Shown: positions 1 to 6,475 of the stretch, piece by piece
Position numbering within the stretch: position 1 is the first letter of the stretch
Layout: each line of letters begins with the position of its first letter
NCBI GenBank assembly: GCA_014799985.1
Contig: JAAVGZ010000068.1
Coordinates: forward strand, 1-10,140
Length of the DNA: 10,140 bases
From: Helicobacter sp.
Lineage (GTDB): Bacteria; Campylobacterota; Campylobacteria; Campylobacterales; Helicobacteraceae
Reading direction: 5' to 3'
The notes under the pieces: generated by a model
The model's database searches: none
Seen by the model: the letters and a program-made list of their open reading frames with translations, nothing else
What the model was told of the DNA's origin: nothing
Position numbers and translations under genes: made by a program

Positions 1-22
1 GCGCGCTTTTTCTGGGGATTCT
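1..22. repeat. 22-bp terminal inverted repeat, left copy
   Basis: These 22 bases (beginning GCGCGCTTTTTCTGGGGA) are the exact reverse complement of positions 10092-10113 near the other end of the window. The match stops at position 23; whether it continues to the left cannot be seen. In one frame the left copy reads RAFSGDS followed by a TAG stop at 23-25, so it could be the end of a gene entering from outside the window, but there is too little sequence to say so. At the right end the same string abuts a dispersed-repeat arm, so it may simply be an extension of a repeat family. Confidence 0.7.
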
Positions 23-33
23 TAGATTTTATT

Positions 34-120
34 GTCATTGCGAGAGGCGCTAGCCTCGTGGCAATCAAACGTGTCGAGCATTTATGAACGGTTGATTGCT
101 TCGCATAAGCTCACAATGAC
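34..120 (-). repeat. Palindromic dispersed repeat, copy 1 (full length)
   Basis: The element begins GTCATTG and ends CAATGAC. Its inner arms GGCAATCAAACGT and ACGGTTGATTG also pair, giving a long imperfect hairpin around a spacer of about 15 nt. The left arm carries its own small palindrome, GAGGC-GCTA-GCCTC. Read on the minus strand, the spacer (AAATGCTCGACACG) matches the spacers of the copies at 2459-2525 and 9971-10058, which is why I orient this copy as minus. It lies beyond the 3' end of purL. Repeats of this look are common non-coding dispersed elements that yield spurious short ORFs of the VIAS..SEAI type; I see no transposase. Confidence 0.85.
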
Positions 121-210
121 CCAACATCGCACCCATGCTTAACATCAAGAATCGGAGGCGCAATTCCAGTCGCCACCCATCAACACATGCGCTCAAACCA
201 CCCACAAACC

Positions 211-2370
211 TCAACCGCGCGCCACACCTCGCGCGAAGGTGTCCTTGAGCCATTGCAGATTCCAGCTTGTGTCATTCAGCGCAAACGAATCGCCCGCAAC
301 ATCGCCGATTTGTTGGAGCGGAATCGCATATTTTCTTGCACGTTCTTGAAGCTGTGGCACATTCTCGGGGCAGATTTCGAGAATTGCAAGCGCGGCAGAA
401 TGCGCGAAGAAATGCGCGGGCGAAGGCAGCGTGAGCCGCGCGCCCAGCTCGCCCCACACAGCCATTTTGGCAGCGGCAATCGCCACGCCGCCCTCGCCCA
501 CCTCTTTCGCGCTCGCGACAAACGGGCGCGATTCTTGCAAAAACTGCCACAACGCCTTCGCCTGCGCCAAATCGATGGGCACAAGCGCGCCGCTGTTGCG
601 CCCCTCGATGAGCCTTTGGACGAGCGAGCCCGCATACTCGAGCGTCTGCTGCCCCGCCAAAAAGAGGAGGTTGCCGCGTTGTTGCAAGGCAGAGGGCGTG
701 GGCGCAGCGTCATGCAAGATTCCGACCATCGCGAGCGTGGGCGTGGGAAAAATCTCGACTTCATCGCTGCGGTTGTGCAGCGAGACATTGCCGCTCACCA
801 CAGGCGTTTGCAAAAAGCCCGCCGCTTCTTTGATGCCCTCGCACACCTCGGCAAATTCCCACATCACCTCGGGGTTGTCGGGGCTGCCGAAATTGAGGCA
901 GTCTGTCAGCGCAAGCGGGCGCGCCCCGCGCACGGCGATTTCGAGCCCGCATTTGGCGACAGCCCGCCTCGCCCCCTCGCGCGGGTCGAGATAGCAGAGA
1001 TGCGGCATTGAGCCGATGCTAAGCGCGAGGAGAGCGCCATTTTCTTTGACACGAATGATGCTGCTATCGCCCTGCGTGTGCAGAATCGTGTTGGTTTGCA
1101 CTGTCGAATCGAATTGCTCATAAATCCACGCCTTGCTCGTGATTTGCAGGCTCGCAAACAGCGTCTCGAACACATCGCGAATGGCGAAATGCGAGGGGAA
1201 GCTCACATTCTCCGTCTGTGGCGCGCGCGCCTTGGTGGGGCGGGCGAGAATCGGCGGGTCGATGAGCGGGGCGATGGGCAGCTTCGCGCATATTGCGCCG
1301 TTCCAAAACAGCTCCATCGAATCGCCCTCGCAAACCTCGCCAATCACGGCGCATGGCAGCTCCCATTTGTCGAAAATCGCCTGCACTTGCGCCTCGCAAC
1401 CCTTTTTCGCACAGATGAGCATGCGCTCTTGGCTCTCGCTCAACATGAGCTCATACGGGCTCATCGCGCTTTCGCGCATGGGCACTTTGTCGAGATAGAG
1501 GCGCATGCCGCTTTTGCTGCGCCCCGCCATCTCGAAGCTGCTGCTTGTGAGCCCCGCTGCGCCCATGTCTTGGATTCCGACAATCACATCTTGCGCGAAA
1601 AGCTCGAGGCAGGCTTCGAGCAGCCGTTTTTGTGTGAAAGGGTCGCCAAGCTGCACTGTGGGGCGCAAAGACGCAGAATCGGCAGAGAAGCTATCGCTGC
1701 TCATCACCGCGCCGCCGAGCCCATCGCGCCCCGTTTTGCTGCCGACATAGATGATAGAATTGCCCACGCCTTCGGCTTTTGCCTTGAAGATTGCATCGGC
1801 TTTGGCGATGCCAAGCGCAAACGCATTGACGAGGATATTGCCGTTGTAGCAGGCTTGCGTGTCGAACTCGCCCCCGACTGTAGGCACGCCCATGCAGTTG
1901 CCATAGTCGCCAATGCCCTTGACAACACCGCCAAGCAGGTATTTGTGCAGCTTGCCCACAGAATCTGTGCGCGCGAGCTCGCCGAAGCGAATCGAGTTGA
2001 GCAGCGCCACAGGGCGCGCGCCCATCGTGAAGATGTCGCGCAAAATGCCGCCAACGCCTGTGGCTGCGCCCGCGTAGGGCTCGATGAAGCTTGGGTGGTT
2101 GTGCGATTCGATTTTGAAAACGGCGGCATAGCCCCCGCCGATGTCGATGACGCCGGCGTTTTCGCCCGGTCCTTGCAACACCCATTGCGCCTCTGACGGG
2201 AATCCGCGCAAGTAGGGCTTGCTCGATTTGTAGCTGCAATGCTCGCTCCACATTGCCGAGAAAACGCCGAGCTCAACGAGGTTTGGCTCACGCCCCAAGA
2301 TGCTCACGATTTGCGCATAGTCGCTTTCGCTTAGTTTGTGCGCTTTGAGAAGTATAGAGAGATTGTCCAT
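211..2370 (-). CDS. purL: Phosphoribosylformylglycinamidine synthase subunit PurL (small type)
   Basis: PurL is the large catalytic subunit of FGAM synthase, the ATP- and glutamine-dependent fourth step of cytosolic de novo purine synthesis. It converts FGAR to FGAM using ammonia supplied by PurQ, with PurS as bridge. The protein is 719 aa, right for the small multisubunit form and far short of the ~1,300-aa single-chain type. Visible motifs are SEHCSYKSSK (42-51), FKIESHNHPS (85-94), GAATGVGGILRDIF (101-114), QDMGAAGLTSS (267-277) and, in the second AIRS-like repeat, TDCLNFGSPDNPE (489-501) and SGNVSLHN (526-533). The ATG at 2370 is chosen over an in-frame one 33 nt upstream because AAGGAA precedes it by 7 nt and the family alignment starts here. 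A late motif reads AKEVGEGGVA (621-630), where many PurLs have a D-x-S-x-GGL form. purQ and purS are not visible. The gene stands alone between inverted repeats, which suggests relocation. Confidence 0.97.
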   Translation of the reverse strand: MDNLSILLKAHKLSESDYAQIVSILGREPNLVELGVFSAMWSEHCSYKSSKPYLRGFPSEAQWVLQGPGENAGVIDIGGGYAAVFKIESHNHPSFIEPYAGAATGVGGILRDIFTMGARPVALLNSIRFGELARTDSVGKLHKYLLGGVVKGIGDYGNCMGVPTVGGEFDTQACYNGNILVNAFALGIAKADAIFKAKAEGVGNSIIYVGSKTGRDGLGGAVMSSDSFSADSASLRPTVQLGDPFTQKRLLEACLELFAQDVIVGIQDMGAAGLTSSSFEMAGRSKSGMRLYLDKVPMRESAMSPYELMLSESQERMLICAKKGCEAQVQAIFDKWELPCAVIGEVCEGDSMELFWNGAICAKLPIAPLIDPPILARPTKARAPQTENVSFPSHFAIRDVFETLFASLQITSKAWIYEQFDSTVQTNTILHTQGDSSIIRVKENGALLALSIGSMPHLCYLDPREGARRAVAKCGLEIAVRGARPLALTDCLNFGSPDNPEVMWEFAEVCEGIKEAAGFLQTPVVSGNVSLHNRSDEVEIFPTPTLAMVGILHDAAPTPSALQQRGNLLFLAGQQTLEYAGSLVQRLIEGRNSGALVPIDLAQAKALWQFLQESRPFVASAKEVGEGGVAIAAAKMAVWGELGARLTLPSPAHFFAHSAALAILEICPENVPQLQERARKYAIPLQQIGDVAGDSFALNDTSWNLQWLKDTFARGVARG

Positions 2371-2391
2371 GTCGCGATTCCTTTGTGCGCC

Positions 2392-2397
2392 ATTGTA
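2392..2397 (-). promoter_or_regulatory. Candidate -10 box for purL
   Basis: On the minus strand TACAAT lies 21 nt upstream of the purL start codon, with the AAAGGAA ribosome-binding site between them, so the leader would be very short. There is no TTGACA-like -35, which is usual for Campylobacterota promoters, where the -10 box is the main conserved element. No purine-responsive riboswitch is apparent. I infer this site from sequence alone. Confidence 0.45.
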
Positions 2398-2458
2398 GCG
2401 CATGGCGCATTATCGAAGGCTTAAGCGCCAACGCGCTCGCGATTTTGCTAGAATGCGC

Positions 2459-2525
2459 GGCAATCAAACGTCTCTGAACGCTCGGCACGGTTGATTGCCA
2501 CGAGGCTAGCGCCTCTCGCAATGAC
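2459..2525 (+). repeat. Palindromic dispersed repeat, copy 2 (left outer arm missing)
   Basis: It contains the inner pair GGCAATCAAACGT / ACGGTTGATTGCC and the complete right arm ending CGCAATGAC, but the outer GTCATTGCGAG part of the left arm is absent. Positions 2491-2525 are the exact reverse complement of 34-68 (35 bp), so this copy and copy 1 form an inverted pair around purL. The spacer TCTCTGAACGCTCGGCACGG differs from that of the copy at 9971-10058 (TCTTTGAATGCCCAACACGG) only by transitions. Confidence 0.85.
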
Positions 2526-2565
2526 GCAATGAGTGCGACTAAAGTCGCATCTCCAATATTTTAAC

Positions 2566-2673
2566 GTCATTGCGAGCGAGCCCATTTGGGCGAGCGTGGC
2601 AATCAACCGTATGTGAAGCTAAAATCATGAGGATTCTATGCCGTTCGATTGCTTCGCTTACACTCGCAATGAC
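2566..2673. repeat. Palindromic dispersed repeat, copy 3 (long spacer)
   Basis: It begins GTCATTGCGAG, has the inner arms GGCAATCAACCGT and CCGTTCGATTGC, and ends CTCGCAATGAC. The left arm contains a local palindrome, GCCCATTTGGGC. The spacer of about 30 nt does not match the conserved spacer of the other copies, so orientation cannot be assigned. It may be a diverged member or a chimera of two half elements. Confidence 0.8.
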
Positions 2674-2683
2674 ACAATAAAAC

Positions 2684-2700
2684 GTCATTGCAGCGAACAA
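2684..2700 (+). repeat. Truncated repeat arm
   Basis: Just after copy 3 the sequence restarts GTCATTG-CAGCGAA-CAA, which matches the outer end of the repeat and then loses similarity. It is best read as a decayed or truncated left arm. The unique DNA that follows leads to the pal promoter. Confidence 0.5.
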
Positions 2701-2808
2701 CGTGCGGGCGCGGCATACAGCGGGCAAAGCCAGCAAGCAACTTCGACAACCAAGAGCAAAAATGCGCTTTTGTGCTTCCAAAACAGAAAAAGGTTTAGAA
2801 AAATAGTG

Positions 2809-2814
2809 TATAAT
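2809..2814 (+). promoter_or_regulatory. -10 box of the pal operon promoter
   Basis: A perfect TATAAT sits 32 nt upstream of the pal start codon, preceded by the A-rich stretch AAAAAGGTTTAGAAAAATAG and with no TTGACA-like -35, as is typical of sigma-70 promoters in Campylobacterota. AAAGGAG at 2835-2841 is the ribosome-binding site of pal. No other convincing promoter is seen before the end of the seven-gene run, so this probably drives all of it. An additional promoter upstream of the repeats cannot be excluded. Confidence 0.7.
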
Positions 2815-2846
2815 TCAGAATCTTAATTTTATGCAAAGGAGATTTC

Positions 2847-3350
2847 ATGAAAAAATATTTATTGCTTGGTTCAATCGCGATGGCGCTGCTTGCGACTGGG
2901 TGCGAGGTAACCGAAGGCGCTGGTGCGAACACCACAGAGACGACACAGCCCGCTCAAGGGAAAACAGACCCATCGCAGTTTAACACACTCGAGGAGAGAA
3001 TCGCCTATCTCCAAGACAAATTGCAACACATTCGATTCGATTATGACCGATTCGACATTCGCGCCGACATGGTCGATGTGCTCAACGCCAATAGCGAGAT
3101 TATCAAAAACGAGGCAAGCGACCTCGATGTGCGCCTCGAGGGCAACACCGATGAGTGGGGAAGCGGTTCATACAACTTCGCACTTGGTACAAAACGCGCC
3201 GTTGCCGTGCGCGATGCGTTGCGCCGAAGCGGAATCCGCACCAAACAAGTGCATAGCTATGGCGAAACCAACCCAATATGCAGCGAAAAAACACAGGAAT
3301 GCTGGGAGCAGAATCGACGTGTTGAGTTCAAGCTCCTTCCCAAAAAATAA
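2847..3350 (+). CDS. pal: Peptidoglycan-associated lipoprotein Pal (Omp18-like)
   Basis: Pal is an outer-membrane lipoprotein whose OmpA-like domain binds peptidoglycan and TolB, linking the outer membrane to the wall and helping it constrict at division. The 167-aa product starts with a type II signal peptide ending in the lipobox LATGC, which places the lipidated cysteine at residue 19. A low-complexity Thr/Glu linker follows (about 20-45), then the OmpA-C domain from about residue 60: RFDYDRFDIR (63-72), the peptidoglycan-binding GNTDEWGSGSYN (99-110) with the FALGTKRA helix, and the closing NRRVEFKL. Cys145 and Cys152 lie in the loop before the last strand and could form a disulfide. A strong AAAGGAG ribosome-binding site supports the start. 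It heads the run and is followed after 18 nt by cpoB. tolB is not upstream, unlike the order I recall for related genomes. Confidence 0.96.
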   Translation: MKKYLLLGSIAMALLATGCEVTEGAGANTTETTQPAQGKTDPSQFNTLEERIAYLQDKLQHIRFDYDRFDIRADMVDVLNANSEIIKNEASDLDVRLEGNTDEWGSGSYNFALGTKRAVAVRDALRRSGIRTKQVHSYGETNPICSEKTQECWEQNRRVEFKLLPKK

Positions 3351-3368
3351 TCTAACCAAAGGCAGTTG

Positions 3369-4283
3369 ATGCGGGCAAAAGTCGTTTGTGCCGTTGTGGC
3401 TTTTGCTCTGTGCCTTTTGTGGGCAGAGCCTTCGGTTTTTGGGGCAGAGAAGCAAGAGCAAGACAGAATCCAAAAAGAGCTCTATCGCCTCTCGAACGCC
3501 GTGCAGCAGCTTGCCGAAACGCAAGAGGGCATGCGCAGCCTGTTTGATTCGCAGGCAAACAAGCTCCAGACACTCTATGCGAAGAATCAGGCTTCGCCCT
3601 TTGTGTCGCAAAAGGAGCTCCAAGAGGCATTTTTGGACATGAACGCGACACTCATTAGCCATTTTCGTTCGTATGACGAGAGCCTCGATTCTCTCAAAAA
3701 GGCGATTGAATCGCTCGGCGGGCTCATTCAGAAAACAGACGAGGGCTATCAGCAGCGGTTCAAGGACTTGGACGCGCAGTTCGAATCGCTGCAACAAGCG
3801 CTTGTGGAACAGCGAGCGCAAATGGTTGTGGAGCGCAAGGAAACAAACGCGACAAATGCGCCAGCGAGCGACTTAAATGCCACAACCAAAAACGAAAAAA
3901 ATGTGGCACTTGATTCGCTTGCTAATGGTGTTGTTTTTAGCGATGGCATTGCGTTTTTCAACAAAGGCGAGCTCGACAAATCGCGGCAATACCTCGAGCA
4001 CGCGCTCGCAAAGCAATACAAGCCCGCGACAAGCCTTTTTTATCTCGGCGAGATTGCCTATCAGCAAAAGCGCTATGCGGACGCGATTGCGCACTACAAA
4101 GAGAGCGCAACGCGTTATGACAAAGCCGACTATATCCCTACCCTGCTTTTGCATTCGGCAGACTGCTTCGAAAAAATCGGCGACAAAGCCAATGCGAAAA
4201 AATTTTTGGAAATGCTGATTGAGGCTTATCCAAAAAGCAAACAGGCAACAGAAGGCAAGAAAAAGCTTGCCCAATTAAAATAA
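3369..4283 (+). CDS. cpoB: Cell division coordinator CpoB / YbgF-like TPR protein
   Basis: This is the periplasmic Tol-Pal accessory protein (YbgF/CpoB), which in E. coli coordinates septal peptidoglycan synthesis with outer-membrane constriction. The 304-aa product has a Sec signal peptide (about 1-25; charged start, hydrophobic core 5-18, likely cleavage near VFG-AEK). A long Gln/Glu/Lys-rich coiled-coil region runs to about 155, then an Asn/Ala/Thr linker (156-180). The C-terminal TPR block (about 185-304) contains GELDKSRQYLEHAL, KRYADAIAHYKESA and GDKANAKKFLEMLIEAYP. The coiled coil is longer than in E. coli CpoB. I start at the ATG because AAAGG lies 6 nt before it; a TTG immediately upstream is possible and would add one residue. 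The gene sits between pal and slyD as in other Campylobacterota. Confidence 0.88.
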   Translation: MRAKVVCAVVAFALCLLWAEPSVFGAEKQEQDRIQKELYRLSNAVQQLAETQEGMRSLFDSQANKLQTLYAKNQASPFVSQKELQEAFLDMNATLISHFRSYDESLDSLKKAIESLGGLIQKTDEGYQQRFKDLDAQFESLQQALVEQRAQMVVERKETNATNAPASDLNATTKNEKNVALDSLANGVVFSDGIAFFNKGELDKSRQYLEHALAKQYKPATSLFYLGEIAYQQKRYADAIAHYKESATRYDKADYIPTLLLHSADCFEKIGDKANAKKFLEMLIEAYPKSKQATEGKKKLAQLK

Positions 4284-4292
4284 AGGAAAACA

Positions 4293-4835
4293 ATGACAGA
4301 CAAAAAAGTATTCACAATCGTCTATGAAGTGCGCGATAACAGCAACGATGAGCTGCTTGATAGCAACATCGGCAAACAACCGCTTGAGTTTATTATGGGC
4401 AACGGCGAGGTGTTGCCCGGGCTCGAAGAGGCGCTCGCGCATGCGAAGGTTGGCGAGGAACACAGAATCGTTGTGTTGCCCGAGAAGGGCTATGGCGAGC
4501 GTTTCGATGACGCTGTGCAAGAAGTCTCGATTGAGGAATTTGACGGAATCGCGCTCGAGCGCGGCATGACGCTCTTTGGGCAGGCAGAAAATGGCGAACA
4601 TTGCCAAGTGATTGTCCGCGATTTCAACGACAAAACGGTGATTATCGACTACAACCACCCCCTTGCGGGCAAAGAGCTGCTTTTCAATGTCCAAGTTCTC
4701 GGCATTCGCGATGCGACCGAAATGGAGCTCGACTATGGCATCAGCACCGGTTGTGGCTGCGGCGGTGGCGGGCATGAGCACGGCGGCGAGGGTTGCTGCG
4801 GTGGTGGCGGTGGCTGCTGCGGCGGACACCACTAA
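4293..4835 (+). CDS. slyD: FKBP-type peptidyl-prolyl isomerase SlyD with metal-binding tail
   Basis: SlyD is a cytosolic prolyl isomerase and chaperone that in enterobacteria also binds nickel and helps mature [NiFe]-hydrogenase. The 180-aa protein shows the split FKBP domain (about 1-68 and 128-140) with FIMGNGEVLPGLEEAL (33-48) and EKGYGER (64-70). The inserted IF chaperone domain (about 70-125) ends in NHPLAGKELLFNVQV (121-135). The last 30 residues are almost only Gly, Cys and His: CGC (154-156), HEH (161-163), CC (168-169), CC (175-176) and HH (179-180). This is a metal-binding domain unusually rich in cysteine pairs and glycine. AAAGGAA overlapping the cpoB stop codon is the ribosome-binding site. 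The cpoB-slyD-fabD context matches other Campylobacterota. Nickel as the bound metal is inferred from the family. Confidence 0.95.
   Translation: MTDKKVFTIVYEVRDNSNDELLDSNIGKQPLEFIMGNGEVLPGLEEALAHAKVGEEHRIVVLPEKGYGERFDDAVQEVSIEEFDGIALERGMTLFGQAENGEHCQVIVRDFNDKTVIIDYNHPLAGKELLFNVQVLGIRDATEMELDYGISTGCGCGGGGHEHGGEGCCGGGGGCCGGHH
4744..4831 (+). repeat. Low-complexity GGC/TGC tract encoding the SlyD tail
   Basis: The 3' end of slyD is made mainly of GGC, GGT and TGC codons with short internal repeats such as GGCGGTGGCGGG and TGCTGCGG. It is locally far more GC-rich than its surroundings. Such tracts tend to gain or lose codons by slippage, so the length and number of Cys/His ligands in the tail may differ between close relatives. 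Confidence 0.6.
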
Positions 4836-4844
4836 GGCAGGCGC

Positions 4845-5774
4845 ATGCGTTACGCGATTGTGTGCCCGGGGCAAGGCAGTCAGGCGGCGGGCATGGGCAA
4901 GGATTTATATGAAAACTTCGCCCATGCCAAGCATGCCTTTGACGAAGCAAGCGATGTGCTCAAAACCGACATGCGCGCCCTGCTTTTCGAGCCAAACGAG
5001 AATCTTGGGCAGAGCCAATGGACACAGCCCGCGATTCTGCTCGTGAGCGTGCTTGCGGCGCAGATTCTCGAGCAAGAGAGCGGGCAAAAGCCCATGTTTG
5101 CGCTCGGGCATTCGCTTGGCGAAATATCCGCCGTGTGCCTCGCGGGCGTGTTGAGCCTCGCGGGCGCACTCACGCTCGTGAGCGAACGAGGCAAGCTCAT
5201 GCAAAGCGCCCAAACAGCCGAGCCAGCGGGCATGATGGTCGTGATGGGCGTTTCTGATTCTGCGCTCGAAAGCTTTGTGCAAGAGCAGCGCGATGCGGGC
5301 AAGCGCGTTTGGGTCGCGAACTACAACACAGATGGGCAGGTCGTGTTGGCGGGAATCAAATCTGATTTGGAATCTCTCACAGCCGCGAAAGAGACGCTCA
5401 AGGCGAAGCGCATGCTGCTTTTGGACATCTCTGTGGCGAGCCACTGCCCGCTGCTTGAGCCGATTGTCGAGCCCTTTAGGGAGCTCGCCAAAAAGGCATT
5501 GGGACAAAACTTTGACTTTGGCGTGGTTTCAAATGTAACAACTAACAAATATGATACAATTGCGCAGGCGCTTGAATTGCTCGGCTTGCAGCTCGTTTCG
5601 CCCGTGCGCTACAAACAATGCGTGCAGCAGCACCAAGACGAGGTCGATGTGTGGGTTGAATGCGGTCATGGAAGCGTGCTTCGGGGGCTCAACAGCCGCC
5701 TGACAGCCAAGCCCACCCTGAATGTCAGCGACAGCGCCACTCTAAAAGAAACGCTCAATCGTCTCAAAGGATAA
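4845..5774 (+). CDS. fabD: Malonyl-CoA:ACP transacylase FabD
   Basis: FabD moves the malonyl group from CoA to acyl carrier protein, making the extender unit for type II fatty-acid synthesis in the cytosol. The 309-aa product has the normal family length and all key residues. These are the oxyanion-hole motif PGQGSQ (8-13), the nucleophile elbow GHSLGE with Ser90, the substrate-carboxylate arginine in SERGKLMQ (Arg115), the NYNTDGQVVLAG motif (159-170), the catalytic His200 in ASHCPLL, and a late ECGHGSVLRGL (272-282). The start codon follows AAGG and is 9 nt after the slyD stop. mtnN begins 2 nt after its stop, so the two are surely co-transcribed and probably translationally coupled. Confidence 0.97.
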   Translation: MRYAIVCPGQGSQAAGMGKDLYENFAHAKHAFDEASDVLKTDMRALLFEPNENLGQSQWTQPAILLVSVLAAQILEQESGQKPMFALGHSLGEISAVCLAGVLSLAGALTLVSERGKLMQSAQTAEPAGMMVVMGVSDSALESFVQEQRDAGKRVWVANYNTDGQVVLAGIKSDLESLTAAKETLKAKRMLLLDISVASHCPLLEPIVEPFRELAKKALGQNFDFGVVSNVTTNKYDTIAQALELLGLQLVSPVRYKQCVQQHQDEVDVWVECGHGSVLRGLNSRLTAKPTLNVSDSATLKETLNRLKG

Positions 5775-5776
5775 CG

Positions 5777-6463
5777 ATGAAAATAGCAATTTTGGGTGCA
5801 ATGGTCGAAGAAATCACGCCGATTCTCGCGCGTGTGCAGGTGCAGCAAGAGCACGATATTGGGCACAATCGCTATTATGAGGCGCGCTATCGCAATCTCG
5901 AGCTTGTGATTGCGTATAGCAAGATTGGCAAGGTGAATGCCGCGCTTTCCGCGTCTGTGATGTTTTTGCATTTTGGCGCGCAAAAGCTCATCTTTAGCGG
6001 CGTTGCGGGCGGAATCGCCGCAAATCTCAAAGTGGGCGACTTGGTGATAGCCGACAAGCTCTGCCAGCATGACGTCGACATCACGGCGTTCGGACACCCC
6101 TTTGGCTTTATCCCCGAGACAACGCTTTTCTACGAAGCCGATTCGGAGCTTAACGCGCTCGCCATCAACGCCGCCAAATCGCAAAATCTCCGCTTTCAGA
6201 TAGGCACAGTCGCCACAGGCGACCAATTTGTCGCGTCAAGCGAACGCAAGAATTGGGTGGCGAAGCAGTTTGACGCCATCGCGCTCGAAATGGAGGGCGC
6301 GGCTGTCGCTGCGGTCTGTGCGGCATTGGGCAAGCCCTTCTGTGTGTTGCGCGCCATCAGCGATGCCGCCGATGCGGACGCAAACTTCAGCTTTGATTCA
6401 TTCCTTGAGAAATCCGCACATGAAAGTGCCGATTTGCTCTTTTTAATGCTCGAACAAATGTAA
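5777..6463 (+). CDS. mtnN: 5'-methylthioadenosine / S-adenosylhomocysteine nucleosidase (MTAN)
   Basis: MTAN cleaves adenine from methylthioadenosine and S-adenosylhomocysteine. In Helicobacter and Campylobacter it also acts on 6-amino-6-deoxyfutalosine, an essential step in futalosine-route menaquinone synthesis. The 228-aa protein has the usual length. Visible motifs are the start MKIAILGAMVEEI with the catalytic-base Glu12, FSGVAGGI (73-80), the substrate-binding EMEGAAVAAV (171-180, with Met172 and Glu173), and RAISDAAD with the catalytic Asp196. The frame is open 39 codons further upstream inside fabD, but the ATG used here has AAAGGA 5 nt before it and matches the family N-terminus. The fabD-mtnN adjacency is also that of C. 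jejuni. Confidence 0.97.
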   Translation: MKIAILGAMVEEITPILARVQVQQEHDIGHNRYYEARYRNLELVIAYSKIGKVNAALSASVMFLHFGAQKLIFSGVAGGIAANLKVGDLVIADKLCQHDVDITAFGHPFGFIPETTLFYEADSELNALAINAAKSQNLRFQIGTVATGDQFVASSERKNWVAKQFDAIALEMEGAAVAAVCAALGKPFCVLRAISDAADADANFSFDSFLEKSAHESADLLFLMLEQM

Positions 6464-6475
6464 TGTGAGGAAAAC

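Larger units (their letters stand above)
2371..2846. other. Repeat-rich divergent intergenic region between purL and pal
   Basis: About 475 bp without a convincing gene. It contains the purL promoter candidate next to purL, three palindromic-repeat copies or fragments (2459-2525, 2566-2673, 2684-2700), about 100 bp of unique sequence, and the pal promoter and ribosome-binding site. Short open frames here are translations of the repeats. In related genomes the position just upstream of pal is, as I recall, taken by tolB; no tolB remnant is recognisable in any frame. Confidence 0.8.

Noticed and set aside
1078..2196. A 372-codon plus-strand open frame, with another of 274 codons at 187-1011
   Set aside because: Both lie antisense to purL, whose motifs are continuous across the region. 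The predicted proteins are Arg/Ala/His-rich shadow translations with no domain or ribosome-binding site.
34..2525. Composite transposon carrying purL
   Set aside because: The flanking repeats have no transposase or insertion-sequence-like coding sequence, and no target-site duplication is recognisable. Recombination between dispersed repeats is simpler.
2539..2781. An 80-codon minus-strand frame containing VIASVSEAIER
   Set aside because: The sequence is a translation of the palindromic repeat and its flank. This word is a known signature of repeat-derived spurious proteins.
4969..5302. Several open frames on both strands inside fabD
   Set aside because: They overlap the complete fabD frame with all catalytic residues, and their Arg/Ala/Ser-rich translations are frame shadows.
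5660..5776. Longer mtnN start giving a 267-aa protein
   Set aside because: The extra 39 residues are the fabD 3' end in another frame. The family N-terminus MKIAILGAM and the AAAGGA site place the start at 5777.
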